From Streptomyces akebiae (GTDB taxonomy: Bacteria > Actinomycetota > Actinomycetes > Streptomycetales > Streptomycetaceae), in the NCBI RefSeq assembly GCF_019599145.1, contig NZ_CP080647.1:4030001-4094000 (forward strand): a stretch of DNA of 64,000 nt, in the 5' to 3' direction. Numbering within the stretch: the stretch's first letter is position 1; the number at the start of each line of letters is the position of its first letter. Position numbers and translations under genes: made by a program. The notes beneath the pieces are model-generated. The model was not told where the DNA came from, did not search any database, and worked only from the letters and a program-made list of their open reading frames with translations. Positions 29,069 to 39,089 of the stretch are shown here, one piece after another.

Positions 29069-32000
29069 ATGAGGAACCGTATGCAGGTCGTGCTCCAGGT
29101 CCTGCTGGCGCTGGTCGCCTGCTTGCTCGGGATCGCCACCAACTACGCGACCAGTACCGACAACGCTCCCTGGGCGCTGGAGGCCATTCGGCGCTTCTCC
29201 GTTCCGGCCATCGGCGTACTGATCCTGGCGCTTGTGGTCGGGCAGGTCGTCGCCCACCGGCTGGAGAATCCCGCACCACCCCGGATCGAGTGGCCGCGTG
29301 ACAGGGTTCCCTACCCGGGGCTCGACGCGTTCGACGAGGACGAGGCGGCCGTCTTCTTCGGCCGCGAGGCGCAGGCGGCCGAACTGACACGTCGGCTGCA
29401 TGCCACTGCCGCCAGCCCGGCGGAACGGTTTCTGGTGCTGGTCGGGGCCTCCGGAAGCGGAAAGTCCTCGCTGGTCCGAGCCGGGGTGATGCCCCGGCTT
29501 CGGCAACGCCGTTGGACCGTCGTGCCGGCCTTCGCCCCGGGCGCCGGCCCGCTGGGCGCCCTCGCCGGGGCGCTGGCGGCTGCCTCGGAGGGACAGGAAC
29601 CGGCGAGCGCCGTGCTGCGCAGGCTTCGCCTGGGGCCGGACGCGCTGCGAGCCGAGTTGGCGCGGCTGCGTGGTGGGCGGTTCCGGCGGATACTCCTCGT
29701 GGTCGACCAGTTCGAGGAGGTCGTCACCCTGGCGGGCGAGCGGGAACGAGCCCAGTTCCTGGAAGCGCTTCGCAACTGTGTGGACCAGGACCCGGCGGTT
29801 CGGGTCCTGGTCACCCTCCGTGTGGATCTGCTCGGCAGGCTCCTCGGCACGGGGCAAGCAGAGCTGCTCCAACATCCCATCGCCATCGGAACTCTGGGCC
29901 GGGCCCAGCTCGTCGAAGCCGTTGAGCGACCCGGCGCCCTCGTCGGGCTCCGCTTCGAGTCCGGTGTCGTCGACTCGATCGTCGGCGAGACCGGGACGGA
30001 CGACGCGCTTCCGCTGCTCGCCTATCTCCTACAGGAGTTGTTCTTCGCCGCTGGCCCCGGCGGGACGGTGACCGAGGAGCTGTACCAGCGGCTCGGCGGA
30101 GTGCCCGGCGCGCTCGCGCGCCAGGCGGACAACACCGTGACCGGGCTCGGTGCGGGCCTGGGCATCGACTCCGTCCTCCGGGTCCTGCTCAAGTTCGTCA
30201 CCGTCGAGGGCCAGGACGTGGCCCGTCGCCATGTGCCGTTGTCCGAACTCGACGAACGGGAACGCCATGTCGTCGATGCCTTCGTCGAGGCCCGGTTGCT
30301 GCGCACCGATGCCACGGGCGGCGGTTCCGCGACCGGCGGCGAGCCGTTCGCGCAGGTCACCCACGAGGCGCTGTTCCGCCAGTGGGCCCCGTTGCGGCAG
30401 GAGGTCGAGGCCCGGGCCGAACGCCTCCGTGAGCGCGCCGAGCTGGAGCGGTGGGCGGCCGACTGGGAGCGGGCCGGACGAAGTGACGACTATCTCCTCA
30501 CCGGGGAACGTCTCACCGCGGCCCGGCGCTGGCTCGAAGCGCTGGAGGAATCCGGGCAGGCGTCCTCAGCCGCCCGCGCGCTCGTCGAGTCCTCGCAGCG
30601 CCGTGACCTGACTTTCCTGAGCAGGATCTCCGACAGCATCGGCCGTCAGGTTCTGCTCAGCGCCCAGAGCGAACCGGAGCGTTCCCTGCTGCTCTCGCTC
30701 GCCGCGCTGGACGAGTGCGCACCCACGCCCTCTGCCAGGCGTGGGCTGATGGCGGCGCTGGCGGCGAGTCACCTCCGCTCGCGGCTCGACGGGCACACGG
30801 ACACCGTTCGGCACATCGCCTGGTCCCCGGACGGCCGCATGCTGGCCACGGCCTCCAGGGACGGCACCGGCCGCGTCTACGACGCGCTCTCCGGACGCCC
30901 GTTGCTGGTTCTGCCGTGCGACGGCGTCATGGTCGAGTCCGTCGCCTGGTCACCGGACTCGGCAAGACTGGCCACCGTCGGCCGTGACCGAGTCGTCCGT
31001 ATCTGGGACGCCGCTTCGGGGGATCCGGTCGGGCTGCTCACCGGTGCCGAAGACGTCAGCAGACAGGTGGCCTGGTCGCCGGACGGCAGACTTGTCGCCG
31101 CAAGTTCCAAGGACCGGGTCGTACGGGTCTGGGATGCCGATACCGGGCGGCTCGCGCACGAACTGCGTGGGCACTGCGAAGACGTCTGGGGCGTGGCGTG
31201 GTCACCGGACGGCAGCCGCCTCGCCTCCGCCTCCCACGATCAGAGCGCGATCGTCTGGGACCTGGCGACAGGGGAGGCGGTCACCACGCTCACCGGGCAC
31301 TCGGACTTCGTCGAGGGCATCGCCTGGTCGCCGGACGGGCGGCACATCGCCACCGGCTCCGGGGACCACACCGCCCGCATCTGGGATGCCGGGACCGGCG
31401 AACTGCGCCTGTTGCTGCGCGGACACGCCGACTACGTCTGGAACCTGGCCTGGTCGCCGGACGGCCGCATGCTGGCCAGTGCCTCTTCCGATCGCACAGT
31501 GCGCATCGTGGACACGGCGGACGCCAAGGTCCTGGCCGTGCTGCGTGGCCACGCCGACACGGTGTGGGGCGTCACCTGGGCACCCTGCGGGACCGCGCTC
31601 GCCACCAGCTCCAGCGACGGCACCGGCATGGTGTGGGACCTGCGTCCGCGTGGTGCCGAGACCGTCATGGCCGACGGACACCGGCGCCCGGTGAACCAGG
31701 CTGCCTGGTCCGGTGACGGCAGCCGTTTCGCCACGGCCTCGGACGACGGCACCGTGCGGGTGTGGGACTCGGACACCGGCGTCGCGGCCGGACCGGTGAC
31801 CGAGGTGACCGACCGGGTCTGGGCCGTCGCCTGGGCTCCGCGGGGCGAACGGCTCGCGTTCGGCACCAACAACGGCCTGTTCCGGATTGTCGACGGACAC
31901 GGCGGCACACTGTTCGAACGACAGGGCGAGGTCGTCGAGGGGTGCGCATGGTCCCCGGACGGCGGCCGGATCGCCACCGGTGGTCACGACGGCGCCGTGT

Positions 32001-32623
32001 GTGTCCTGTCCGCACGCGATGGCACCCAGCTGCTGAAACTGACGGAACACCAGGACTGGGTGGGGCGCTTGGCCTGGTCGCCGAGCGGGCGGCGGCTCGC
32101 CAGCAGTTCTGACGACCGTACGTGCCGACTCTGGGACATCGAGGAGGGGCGTCAGTTCACCGTGTTGCGCGGCCACGAGAACTACGTCGAGGACGTGGCC
32201 TGGTCACCGGACGAGACGAGGGTCGCCACCGCTTCCGCCGATTGGACGGCCGCCGTGTGGGATGTCGCCACCGGACGGCGCATCGACGTGCTCAAGGGGC
32301 ACGAGGGGCGGCTTCGCGCCGTCGCCTGGTCACCCGATGGCCGGCACATCGCCACGGGCTCCGACGACCGCACCGTACGGGTCTGGTCCGCCTCCACCCT
32401 CAAGGAAATCGCCGTAGTCGGCGTGCACCAGGACAAGGTGACCTCCGTGTCCTGGTCCCCGGACGGTGCACGCCTGCTCACAGCATCGGCCGACGGGACA
32501 GCGCGGGTGTGGCGGGCGGAGCCGGACTACGACGGGCTGGAGGCGACCGCCCGGAGAAGGGTCTTCCGCACCCTCACGCACGAGGAACGGCGGCAGCATC
32601 TGCTGTCGCTCGACCCCGTGTGA
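29069..32623 (+). CDS. Membrane nSTAND NTPase with 14 WD40 repeats
   Basis: This protein of about 1184 aa has two transmembrane segments (about 7-25 and 44-62), then a PYPGLDAF...FFGRE entry, Walker A GASGSGKSS (126-134) and Walker B RILLVVDQFEE, the nSTAND1 pattern. A helical region follows (about 330-570). The C-terminal half contains 14 WD40 blades, each built on AWSPDG...D.T.R.WD, enough for two seven-bladed propellers. STAND ATPases with repeat sensors act as signalling switches, some in antiphage immunity. I chose ATG 29069 with the GGGGGTGGG region upstream; 29024 is an alternative adding 15 residues. It is encoded alone, with no obvious effector domain. Confidence 0.85.
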   Translation: MRNRMQVVLQVLLALVACLLGIATNYATSTDNAPWALEAIRRFSVPAIGVLILALVVGQVVAHRLENPAPPRIEWPRDRVPYPGLDAFDEDEAAVFFGREAQAAELTRRLHATAASPAERFLVLVGASGSGKSSLVRAGVMPRLRQRRWTVVPAFAPGAGPLGALAGALAAASEGQEPASAVLRRLRLGPDALRAELARLRGGRFRRILLVVDQFEEVVTLAGERERAQFLEALRNCVDQDPAVRVLVTLRVDLLGRLLGTGQAELLQHPIAIGTLGRAQLVEAVERPGALVGLRFESGVVDSIVGETGTDDALPLLAYLLQELFFAAGPGGTVTEELYQRLGGVPGALARQADNTVTGLGAGLGIDSVLRVLLKFVTVEGQDVARRHVPLSELDERERHVVDAFVEARLLRTDATGGGSATGGEPFAQVTHEALFRQWAPLRQEVEARAERLRERAELERWAADWERAGRSDDYLLTGERLTAARRWLEALEESGQASSAARALVESSQRRDLTFLSRISDSIGRQVLLSAQSEPERSLLLSLAALDECAPTPSARRGLMAALAASHLRSRLDGHTDTVRHIAWSPDGRMLATASRDGTGRVYDALSGRPLLVLPCDGVMVESVAWSPDSARLATVGRDRVVRIWDAASGDPVGLLTGAEDVSRQVAWSPDGRLVAASSKDRVVRVWDADTGRLAHELRGHCEDVWGVAWSPDGSRLASASHDQSAIVWDLATGEAVTTLTGHSDFVEGIAWSPDGRHIATGSGDHTARIWDAGTGELRLLLRGHADYVWNLAWSPDGRMLASASSDRTVRIVDTADAKVLAVLRGHADTVWGVTWAPCGTALATSSSDGTGMVWDLRPRGAETVMADGHRRPVNQAAWSGDGSRFATASDDGTVRVWDSDTGVAAGPVTEVTDRVWAVAWAPRGERLAFGTNNGLFRIVDGHGGTLFERQGEVVEGCAWSPDGGRIATGGHDGAVCVLSARDGTQLLKLTEHQDWVGRLAWSPSGRRLASSSDDRTCRLWDIEEGRQFTVLRGHENYVEDVAWSPDETRVATASADWTAAVWDVATGRRIDVLKGHEGRLRAVAWSPDGRHIATGSDDRTVRVWSASTLKEIAVVGVHQDKVTSVSWSPDGARLLTASADGTARVWRAEPDYDGLEATARRRVFRTLTHEERRQHLLSLDPV

Positions 32624-32632
32624 CGTCGTGCA

Positions 32633-32932
32633 TCAGTAGACCTGTTCGATGGTGAGCTCGTCGTCGCCGACAAGGTAGTCGTCCGGGTTCAGGCCCATGG
32701 CCTTGCGCTCGGGCGACGACCAGTACAGAGCGTTGCGCTCGGCGAAGGTCTCCGGACCGTCGTACGAGATGAGCCAGATGAACCGGTTGCTCTCACGATC
32801 CACCCAAGCTCCACCGATCGTGAACCCCAACTCCAGTCGCAACGGCACGATTTCGCTCCGCCAACGCTGCACCCACTCGTCGAGCAGACCGTCCCGGACG
32901 GTGTACGTGCGCAGTTTCGTGGTCTTCGGCAT
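32633..32932 (-). CDS. NIPSNAP-like small protein
   Basis: This 99-aa protein has the dimeric alpha/beta-barrel look of NIPSNAP/EthD-like families: TTKLRTYTVRDGLLDEWV, then GFTIGGAWVDRESNRFIWLI and the ER...YWSSPERKAM segment. Function is unknown. I start at MPKTTK, where GGAGAGG is 9-10 nt upstream; MSAMPK at 32941 has no spacing to that site. It converges with the WD40 gene, nearly end to end. Confidence 0.75.
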   Translation of the reverse strand: MPKTTKLRTYTVRDGLLDEWVQRWRSEIVPLRLELGFTIGGAWVDRESNRFIWLISYDGPETFAERNALYWSSPERKAMGLNPDDYLVGDDELTIEQVY

Positions 32933-33255
32933 GGCAGACATCCTCTCCGAGCCGTGAGGTGCGTGTACTACCGGAACCCGGAAATGTGCGCTTCGGTGCG
33001 GCGGGCGGCTACCCCTCAAAGGACCCGGGAGAGAAAGAACCCCACCAAACCCCACCCCTCCTCCCGCCCGGCGGGCGGTCTCACCCTCGCGGGTGAACAT
33101 CGCCGACTCGGCTGGATTTCGGGCCGGTTGATGCCCTTACGCTCAGCGCAGCAGGACACCGCAACCGCACAACAACCGCAGATATACGACGGCCCCCGCC
33201 GGGACGGCAATCCCAGTGCGAGGGCCTGACCACCAAGGAAGAGAAGACCTTCCCG
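32933..33255. other. 323-nt divergent gap with small hairpin
   Basis: No gene is seen. The region contains a perfect 6-bp hairpin TCACCC-TCGC-GGGTGA at 33081-33096 next to a GC-rich inverted repeat (about 33065-33079). The segment just before the plus-strand HTH gene (GGCCCCCGCCGGGACGGC, then GGGCCTGACCACC) resembles leaders that precede paralogues of this gene family in Streptomyces. Confidence 0.4.
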
Positions 33256-34155
33256 ATGGATACGCAGAACCCTAGCGCGCCCTCGCGCGCCCAGGCCCGG
33301 CTTGCCGACAACAAACACCCGAACCGGCGCCCGGCCCCCCGCTCCGGCGGCGGCCTGATCCACGAGCACACCCGCCACACGACCCGCTTCACGGTGATCG
33401 GCAACCACCTCGCCCAGCACCCGGAGCTGTCGCTCCTCGCGATCGGGCTGGCGACGCACATCCAGTCGCTGCCGAAGGGCGCCCGCGTCGACATCAAGAG
33501 CCTCGCGGCCCGCTTCAAGGAGGGCGCGACCCGGATCGCCGCAGCGCTGAACGAGTTGCAGGACCACGGCTACCTGCGCCGGGAGCGCGTACGTATCCCC
33601 GGCGGCCGGATCGTCACCCGTACGACCTCCTGCAACCAGCCCGGCCACAACAGGGCCGACAACAAGCCCGTGGCACGCCCGGCGCACCCGCCCCGGCAGA
33701 AGCAGAAGGCACCCCGCAAGCCCCTCCCCGCCGTCCCCCAGCCCGCCTACCGCTCCCCCACCCTCCTCCAGACCGCCACCGATCTTCTCGCCGACCTGCG
33801 TCGCGTGGACCCCCGGCTGCTGCTCTCCGCCTGCGACGCCGCGCACCTCGCCCCGGGCGTCGCCGCCTGGCTGGAGCGGGACCTCACCCCCACCGCCGTA
33901 CGCCACGCCCTGACCGACGATCTCCCGAACGAGCCGCTGCACCGCCCGGCCGCCCTCCTGGCCCACCGGCTCACGGAACGGCTGCCACCCCTGCCGCCGT
34001 ACCGCGCCCCGGCGTCACCTCCTCCCGTTCACTACGAGATGACGAACTGCGACGGCTGCGACCGCGGCTTCCGAGGCCCGAAGGGCAGCCGCTGCCGCGA
34101 CTGCGGGCCCGACCCCATGCCCGGCCTGATGCCCGGCCTCATGGGGGCCACCTAG
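33256..34155 (+). CDS. Winged-helix DNA-binding protein with zinc-ribbon-like tail
   Basis: This 299-aa protein has a winged-helix domain at about 40-130 (RFTVIGNHLAQHPELSLLAI, GARVDIKSLAARFKEG, ALNELQDHGYLRRERV), a basic proline-rich linker, a helical region (about 165-255) and a C-terminal CDGC...CRDC Cys4 motif that could bind zinc. It belongs to a large Streptomyces family of helix-turn-helix proteins often found near integrative elements; function is unknown. The ribosome-binding site GGAAGAG precedes the ATG. No integrase or replication gene is nearby. Confidence 0.75.
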   Translation: MDTQNPSAPSRAQARLADNKHPNRRPAPRSGGGLIHEHTRHTTRFTVIGNHLAQHPELSLLAIGLATHIQSLPKGARVDIKSLAARFKEGATRIAAALNELQDHGYLRRERVRIPGGRIVTRTTSCNQPGHNRADNKPVARPAHPPRQKQKAPRKPLPAVPQPAYRSPTLLQTATDLLADLRRVDPRLLLSACDAAHLAPGVAAWLERDLTPTAVRHALTDDLPNEPLHRPAALLAHRLTERLPPLPPYRAPASPPPVHYEMTNCDGCDRGFRGPKGSRCRDCGPDPMPGLMPGLMGAT

Positions 34156-34204
34156 CATGAACGTGACGATCCTTGCCCACGGGCCCAGACGAGGAGCGAG
34201 CGCC

Positions 34205-34804
34205 ATGACCATCGCCCCGGACGACGCGCAGCACGGCGCCCCCCACGTCTACCGAGCCATGCGGGACTTCGTTCAGTCGATGGACGACACCCTCCCCGGC
34301 AAATTCGAGATCACCAAGGAAGGGATCGTCCACGACATGAGGGCGCCCGTCGGCCCGCACGAGCTGACCACGCTGCATCTCCGGAAACGCCTTGAGAAGG
34401 TCATGCCGGAGGAGCTGGTCGCTCACACGGGGACGCCTGACGTAGAGGCAGAACCCGAGGGCATCATGCGCCACCCCGACGTCATGGTGATCTCCTGGTC
34501 GGACATGGAGGTCCCGGGCTCCTTCGATCCACGTACGCTCATCGCCGCGATCGAAGTCGTGTCCCGCTCCAACCCCGAGAACGACTGGGTCGGCAAGATG
34601 CGCGACTACCCCCTGCTCGGCATCCCCGTCTACGCCGTCTTCGACCCCCGCACCGGCACGGGCGCCGTCCTCACCGACATCCACGCCACCCCGGACGGCC
34701 CGCGCTACGCCACCCGCAAGGACTTCGTCTACGGCGAGGACGTCACCATCGCCGACTGGACCGTCTCCACGGAGAACCTGCCCCGCTACCCGGACCAGGG
34801 CTGA
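34205..34804 (+). CDS. Uma2-family (DUF820) putative nuclease
   Basis: This 199-aa protein is a Uma2/DUF820 member with a restriction-endonuclease-like fold: EITKEGIVHDMRAPVGPHE, RHPDVMVISW (Asp of the core), LIAAIEVVSRSNPENDW (Glu) and GKMRDYPLLGIPVYAVFDP. Such proteins are very abundant in Streptomyces and cyanobacteria; their activity is unproven. I start at ATG 34205, with GAGGAG about 9 nt upstream; the frame also opens at 34157, 2 nt after the HTH gene. It may be cotranscribed with the HTH gene. Confidence 0.8.
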   Translation: MTIAPDDAQHGAPHVYRAMRDFVQSMDDTLPGKFEITKEGIVHDMRAPVGPHELTTLHLRKRLEKVMPEELVAHTGTPDVEAEPEGIMRHPDVMVISWSDMEVPGSFDPRTLIAAIEVVSRSNPENDWVGKMRDYPLLGIPVYAVFDPRTGTGAVLTDIHATPDGPRYATRKDFVYGEDVTIADWTVSTENLPRYPDQG

Positions 34805-34816
34805 GGGCGACGCCGG

Positions 34817-35896
34817 TCACCTCCCCGCCGCCAGCCCCTCCCGCAGCGCCCCGTACGCCGGCTTCCGCCCGTACTCCTCGTCCATCGGCGTGGCCGCCCC
34901 CTGGCCCTCGAAGACGCCCGGCACCCAGGAGTACCTGTCCGTGAAGCCCCACACGGTGAAGGACCCGCAGCTGCGGGCGCCCAGACAGGCGTCCAGCAGG
35001 CGGCGGTAGTACTCCGCCTGGGTGGCCTGCTTGGCCTCGTCCACCGGCAGGATCATCCGCACGTCCACCTCCGTGAACGCCGTCCGCATGCCCAGCGCCT
35101 CGAAGCGGGCCAGGTTTTCGGCGACCTGCCCCGGGAAGCCGTACTGGATCGCGAGGTGCCCCTGCGCGCCGAAGCCCTGCACCGGTACGCCCTCCGCGCG
35201 CAACCGTTTCGCCAGTTCGTAGTACGCCGTGGACTTCGCGTTGACGCCCTCCACGTTGTAGTCGTTGAGGAAGAGCTTCGCCTTCGGGTCGGCGGCGTGC
35301 GCCCAGCGGAAGGCGTCCGCGATGTACGACGGACCCAGCTCACGCAGCCAGATCGAGTTCCGCAGACTGCCGTCCTCCTCGAAGACCTCGTTGACCACGT
35401 CCCACTGCTGGATCTTCCCCTTGTACCGCTTCACCTCGGTGGTGATGTGGTTCCTGAGGATGCCGCGCAGCTCCGCCGCGCCGATCGTGCCGTCCGCCAC
35501 CCCGGCCGTCAGCCAGCCCGGCAGCTGGCTGTGCCAGACCAGGGTGTGGCCGCGCACCACCTGCCCGTTCGCCCGCGCGAAACGGACCAGGTCGTCGGCG
35601 GCCTTCCAGTCGTACACCCCCCGCCGCGGCTCCACCGACTCCCACTTCATGACGTTCTCGGCGGTCACCGAGTTGAACTCACGGACCGTCGTTCTGCGGT
35701 ACGTCCGGTCGTCCGCGAGGGCGGCCATGTCGACGGCCGTGCCGACGCGTACGCCGGCCCGGTCGGCGAGCGCCCTCAACGACGGGCCGGGCTGAACTCC
35801 GTGCGCCGAGGCCGGCTGCACGGCCACCACCGTGGACAGCAGGGCTCCGGCGACCACCCCGAGCACGGGCAGGCGAAAGCGGTTCAGGTACGTCAT
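34817..35896 (-). CDS. Secreted GH10 endo-1,4-beta-xylanase
   Basis: This 359-aa enzyme cleaves internal bonds of the xylan backbone. A signal peptide covers about 1-31 (VLGVVAGALLSTVVAVQPASA). The (beta/alpha)8 barrel shows the GH10 landmarks: GHTLVWHSQLPGW, WDVVNEVFEE with acid/base E170, and AFTEVDVRM with nucleophile E276. No carbohydrate-binding module is attached. It starts 14 nt after the GH115 gene ends on the same strand, so the two form an operon for glucuronoxylan use. Confidence 0.95.
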   Translation of the reverse strand: MTYLNRFRLPVLGVVAGALLSTVVAVQPASAHGVQPGPSLRALADRAGVRVGTAVDMAALADDRTYRRTTVREFNSVTAENVMKWESVEPRRGVYDWKAADDLVRFARANGQVVRGHTLVWHSQLPGWLTAGVADGTIGAAELRGILRNHITTEVKRYKGKIQQWDVVNEVFEEDGSLRNSIWLRELGPSYIADAFRWAHAADPKAKLFLNDYNVEGVNAKSTAYYELAKRLRAEGVPVQGFGAQGHLAIQYGFPGQVAENLARFEALGMRTAFTEVDVRMILPVDEAKQATQAEYYRRLLDACLGARSCGSFTVWGFTDRYSWVPGVFEGQGAATPMDEEYGRKPAYGALREGLAAGR

Positions 35897-35910
35897 CAAC
35901 AGGTCCCTTC

Positions 35911-38900
35911 TCAGATCCGGCGGCTCTCCAGCGGCCCCAGATACGTCGACGTCAACCCACCCGTGTCGATCACCAAGCGCTGCAGCACCACCGTCGGATC
36001 GACCATCCAGAACGTCAGCCGACGCACCCCGGGCCCGGCGACCGCGTGCCGGGTCGCCGTCACGTTCACGTTGTCCGAGGTGTTGCGCGCCCACTGCTTG
36101 TTCATGAGCCCGTCGTCGGCCCCGGTGGCGGCGTTGATGTCGACGACCTGGGGTTCTTCGCCGTCGAACGACACCCCGTACCGCAGACCGCCCGTCGGAA
36201 GCGTCGGATTCCTCGGCGAGACGTACGCCCGGACCGTCACCTCGTCCACGGCCGACAGGAGACTGACCTCATACTCCAGCCGCGGCCCCGCCCCGCCCGG
36301 CGTCTGGCGAGCCGCCGTCACGGGCCACGGCGTCACCCCCGCCCCCGTACGTCCGATCCGCTCGATCCGGCGCCAGCGCACGCGCCCGTCGGCCGACCCC
36401 GTCGCCCGCGCGTAGTGCTCCGCGTCGATCGCCACATAGCCGCCCGCCTCGACGAACCCCCGCAGCCCCCGCTCCACCCGCGCCGACGGCCTCTGGGCGA
36501 CGGCCTTCACGGTGACCGAGGCCCCCGCCCCGCTCACCGTCAACGCCCCCTCCACGCGGCCCCCACCGTCCGGCAGCCGTCCCCAGTCCACCCGCACCGC
36601 CACCCGTACCTGCTCCTCGACCCGCCCCCGCGCCCGCTCCACCACCAGCCACGGCACCGACGACTCGATCCGGTACGAGAAGGGGGTACGCCCCCGGTTG
36701 AAGATCTCCACGTACTGCTGGGGCCGGGTCTGGTACGGGCTGAACACCGGAAGGACGGCCTCCGTCGCCGATCCCGGCCACCACTCCCCCGAGTCCTCGG
36801 CACCGTCCACCGACACCCCGAGTTCCGCGGCCTCCGGCACCTCGATCCGCCGCACCTTGGGAAAGATCTCGTCCGGCAGGGCCACATGGTCCTTCTCCGG
36901 CTGCTGCCATCCGGCGTTGGGCCCGTACCGCTCCACATCCCCGTACCCGATGTGCGGCTGGGTCTGGAAGCCCCGCCACTTCCCGCCCGCCACCTCGGAG
37001 TTGAAGCGATCGGCCAGCGCGAAGTCCCGCTCCAGACCCTGCTCCGCCTCGTCCGCCATACGGTTCGTCGCCGCCCGCCCCTGCCCCGCGTACAGCAGGT
37101 TGTGGAACTCGGCCTCCCGCAGCCCGTACAGGTTCGCGGTCGCCTCCACCTCGTACCCGACCAGCTCGAACCACGCGTCCCGCGCGGCCGCCGGAAGCCG
37201 CCGCCCCACCCGCTCGGCCCGCTTCGCCAGCGCCCGCCACTCCTCGGTGACGCGTTCCAGCTCACGGTGGCCGAAGTAGTACGGCGTCTCCTGGTCGTCG
37301 TAGACGATCGCCCGCTCGTCCTTCGTGGGGTCCTTCGTCGCGTCGAGGGTGATCCGCCGGTTCAGCAACTCGGGCTTGCGGCGCGCCTGAAGCTGTCCGT
37401 ACGCGCTCAGCACTTCGGCGATCTCCGCGGCGGCCGCCTCCCCGAAGTGCTGCCGCGCGAACCCCCGCTCCCACTCCTCCAGGTTCTCCAGCCCCCAACG
37501 CCGGGGATTCCAGGCGTAGTCGAGGAAGAAGCCGGTCGGCAGCTCGTTGCCCTTCAGGTCGCCGACGTTCACCACCCACAGGCCGTGGTTGCCGTAGGCG
37601 TCCGCCTCGTGCAGCTGTTCCCAGAGGTTCGCCAGGTTGGCCGTGTCGACCCACTTGTAGTTGCGCCCGACCCCGACGTAGTCGAAGTGGTAGTACAGCC
37701 CGTAACCCCCGGGTCGTACGGGCTCCCCGGGGTCCGGATGCTTGCGGATGTTCCCCCAGTTGTCGTCCGTGAGGACGACGGTCACGTCCTCCGGCGCCCT
37801 CAGGCCCCGGTCCCAGTAGCGCTGGACCTCCTTGTAGAGGGTCCACACCTGCGGGGTCTCCGACGCCGGACGCCCCGTCACCTCCTCGATGATCCCGCGC
37901 TGCGCCGCGATGATCTCCTGCATCAGCTCGATGCCGTCGCCGTCCGGAAGGCTCGTGTCGCCGTTCCCGCGCATCCCCAGCGTGACGACGCCCTCGAAGT
38001 CCTCGTCGACCATGCGGCGGATGCCGTCCCGCCAGTACGCGCGGATGGCCTCGGCGTTGCGCCGGTACGACCACTCCCCGGTGCCCCCGTAGGGGTCCCG
38101 GCCGGGCGTGACCACGTTCCCGGACGCGTCCCTGACCGCCGGCACCGCATGCCGGTTCCACTCCTCGATCCCCCGCATCATGGGCGCCTCATGAGACGTG
38201 CCCATGACAACCCCGTAGGCCTTCGCCCGCGCATGGTTCTCCGGATCGTCCTCGGCGAAGGCCCGCCCCCACACCGCCGGCCAGACGTAGTTCCCCTTCA
38301 GCCGCAGCAGCACCTCAAAGACCTTGGCCCAGAAGTCCGCGTTGAAGCCCCCGGGGTACCCCGGCGCCTTCCCCGGCCCGAAGTACGCCGGCGCCCACGT
38401 CCCGAGCGCCGGGTTCTCGTCGTTGATGAAGACGCCCCGGTACTTCACGGCCGGCGTCCCCTGGCTGAAGCGGCCCGGCCGCACGTACACCGCCTCCCGG
38501 CGGACCGGCGGTACGTCGTCCCACCAGTACCAGGGCGAGACCCCGATCCCGTACGAGACGTCGTAAGCCCCGAAGATCGTGCCGCGCGGGTCGCTGCCCG
38601 CGATGACGAAGGCCCGCCGCACCCCGGGCATCGGCCGCTCGACGACCGTGTGCAGCGAGGTCTCCCACTTGCCCCGCACCCCGTCGACGTCCAGTTTCCC
38701 GGCGTCGATCAGCCCGTCGATCAGCGGACTGCGCCCGATGGTCCCCACCAGGACCACCTCCCGCGCGACCTCACTCCCCGGGCGTACCCCCGTCACCCGC
38801 TCGATGTCGTCCCGCAGGTCGCCCGCGACCCTCACGACTCCGGGATGGTCCTCGGGGCTCACGACCACAGCCGCGCCGACCAGCGCGAACGCCCCCGGCA

Positions 38901-39063
38901 CAGGCGCGAAGGAGAGGTACGCGCCGGGGTCGGCGACCCTCAGCGCCCCCGGCAGGCCCTCCGCCGACGCCTCCTGCGCCCGCGCGACCCCCGGCAGAGC
39001 GGGCGACACGGCGAGCCCCGCACCCGCCCCCAGAACGATCCTCCGACTGACGTCCGCGGACAT
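35911..39063 (-). CDS. GH115 xylan alpha-1,2-glucuronidase
   Basis: This 1050-aa protein matches GH115 in length and order. The family removes (4-O-methyl)glucuronic acid from xylan. A Tat-type signal (SRRIVLGAGAG, cleavage near ARA at about 29) indicates export in folded form. The catalytic module contains YRGVFINDENPALG, GNYVWPAVWGRAF, GTSHEAPMMRG, TLGMRGNGD and VLTDDNWGNIRKHP; beta-sandwich domains fill the C-terminal third. With the xylanase downstream it would give complete attack on glucuronoxylan. An inverted repeat GCAAA-N5-TTTGC lies just upstream of the start. Confidence 0.93.
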   Translation of the reverse strand: MSADVSRRIVLGAGAGLAVSPALPGVARAQEASAEGLPGALRVADPGAYLSFAPVPGAFALVGAAVVVSPEDHPGVVRVAGDLRDDIERVTGVRPGSEVAREVVLVGTIGRSPLIDGLIDAGKLDVDGVRGKWETSLHTVVERPMPGVRRAFVIAGSDPRGTIFGAYDVSYGIGVSPWYWWDDVPPVRREAVYVRPGRFSQGTPAVKYRGVFINDENPALGTWAPAYFGPGKAPGYPGGFNADFWAKVFEVLLRLKGNYVWPAVWGRAFAEDDPENHARAKAYGVVMGTSHEAPMMRGIEEWNRHAVPAVRDASGNVVTPGRDPYGGTGEWSYRRNAEAIRAYWRDGIRRMVDEDFEGVVTLGMRGNGDTSLPDGDGIELMQEIIAAQRGIIEEVTGRPASETPQVWTLYKEVQRYWDRGLRAPEDVTVVLTDDNWGNIRKHPDPGEPVRPGGYGLYYHFDYVGVGRNYKWVDTANLANLWEQLHEADAYGNHGLWVVNVGDLKGNELPTGFFLDYAWNPRRWGLENLEEWERGFARQHFGEAAAAEIAEVLSAYGQLQARRKPELLNRRITLDATKDPTKDERAIVYDDQETPYYFGHRELERVTEEWRALAKRAERVGRRLPAAARDAWFELVGYEVEATANLYGLREAEFHNLLYAGQGRAATNRMADEAEQGLERDFALADRFNSEVAGGKWRGFQTQPHIGYGDVERYGPNAGWQQPEKDHVALPDEIFPKVRRIEVPEAAELGVSVDGAEDSGEWWPGSATEAVLPVFSPYQTRPQQYVEIFNRGRTPFSYRIESSVPWLVVERARGRVEEQVRVAVRVDWGRLPDGGGRVEGALTVSGAGASVTVKAVAQRPSARVERGLRGFVEAGGYVAIDAEHYARATGSADGRVRWRRIERIGRTGAGVTPWPVTAARQTPGGAGPRLEYEVSLLSAVDEVTVRAYVSPRNPTLPTGGLRYGVSFDGEEPQVVDINAATGADDGLMNKQWARNTSDNVNVTATRHAVAGPGVRRLTFWMVDPTVVLQRLVIDTGGLTSTYLGPLESRRI

Positions 39064-39089
39064 GCCACACCCCTCGACCGGTCAATCCC

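Noticed and set aside
33256..34155. Evidence for an integrative element around the HTH gene
   Set aside because: The gene family is often near such elements, but no integrase, excisionase, tRNA attachment site or replication gene is visible here.
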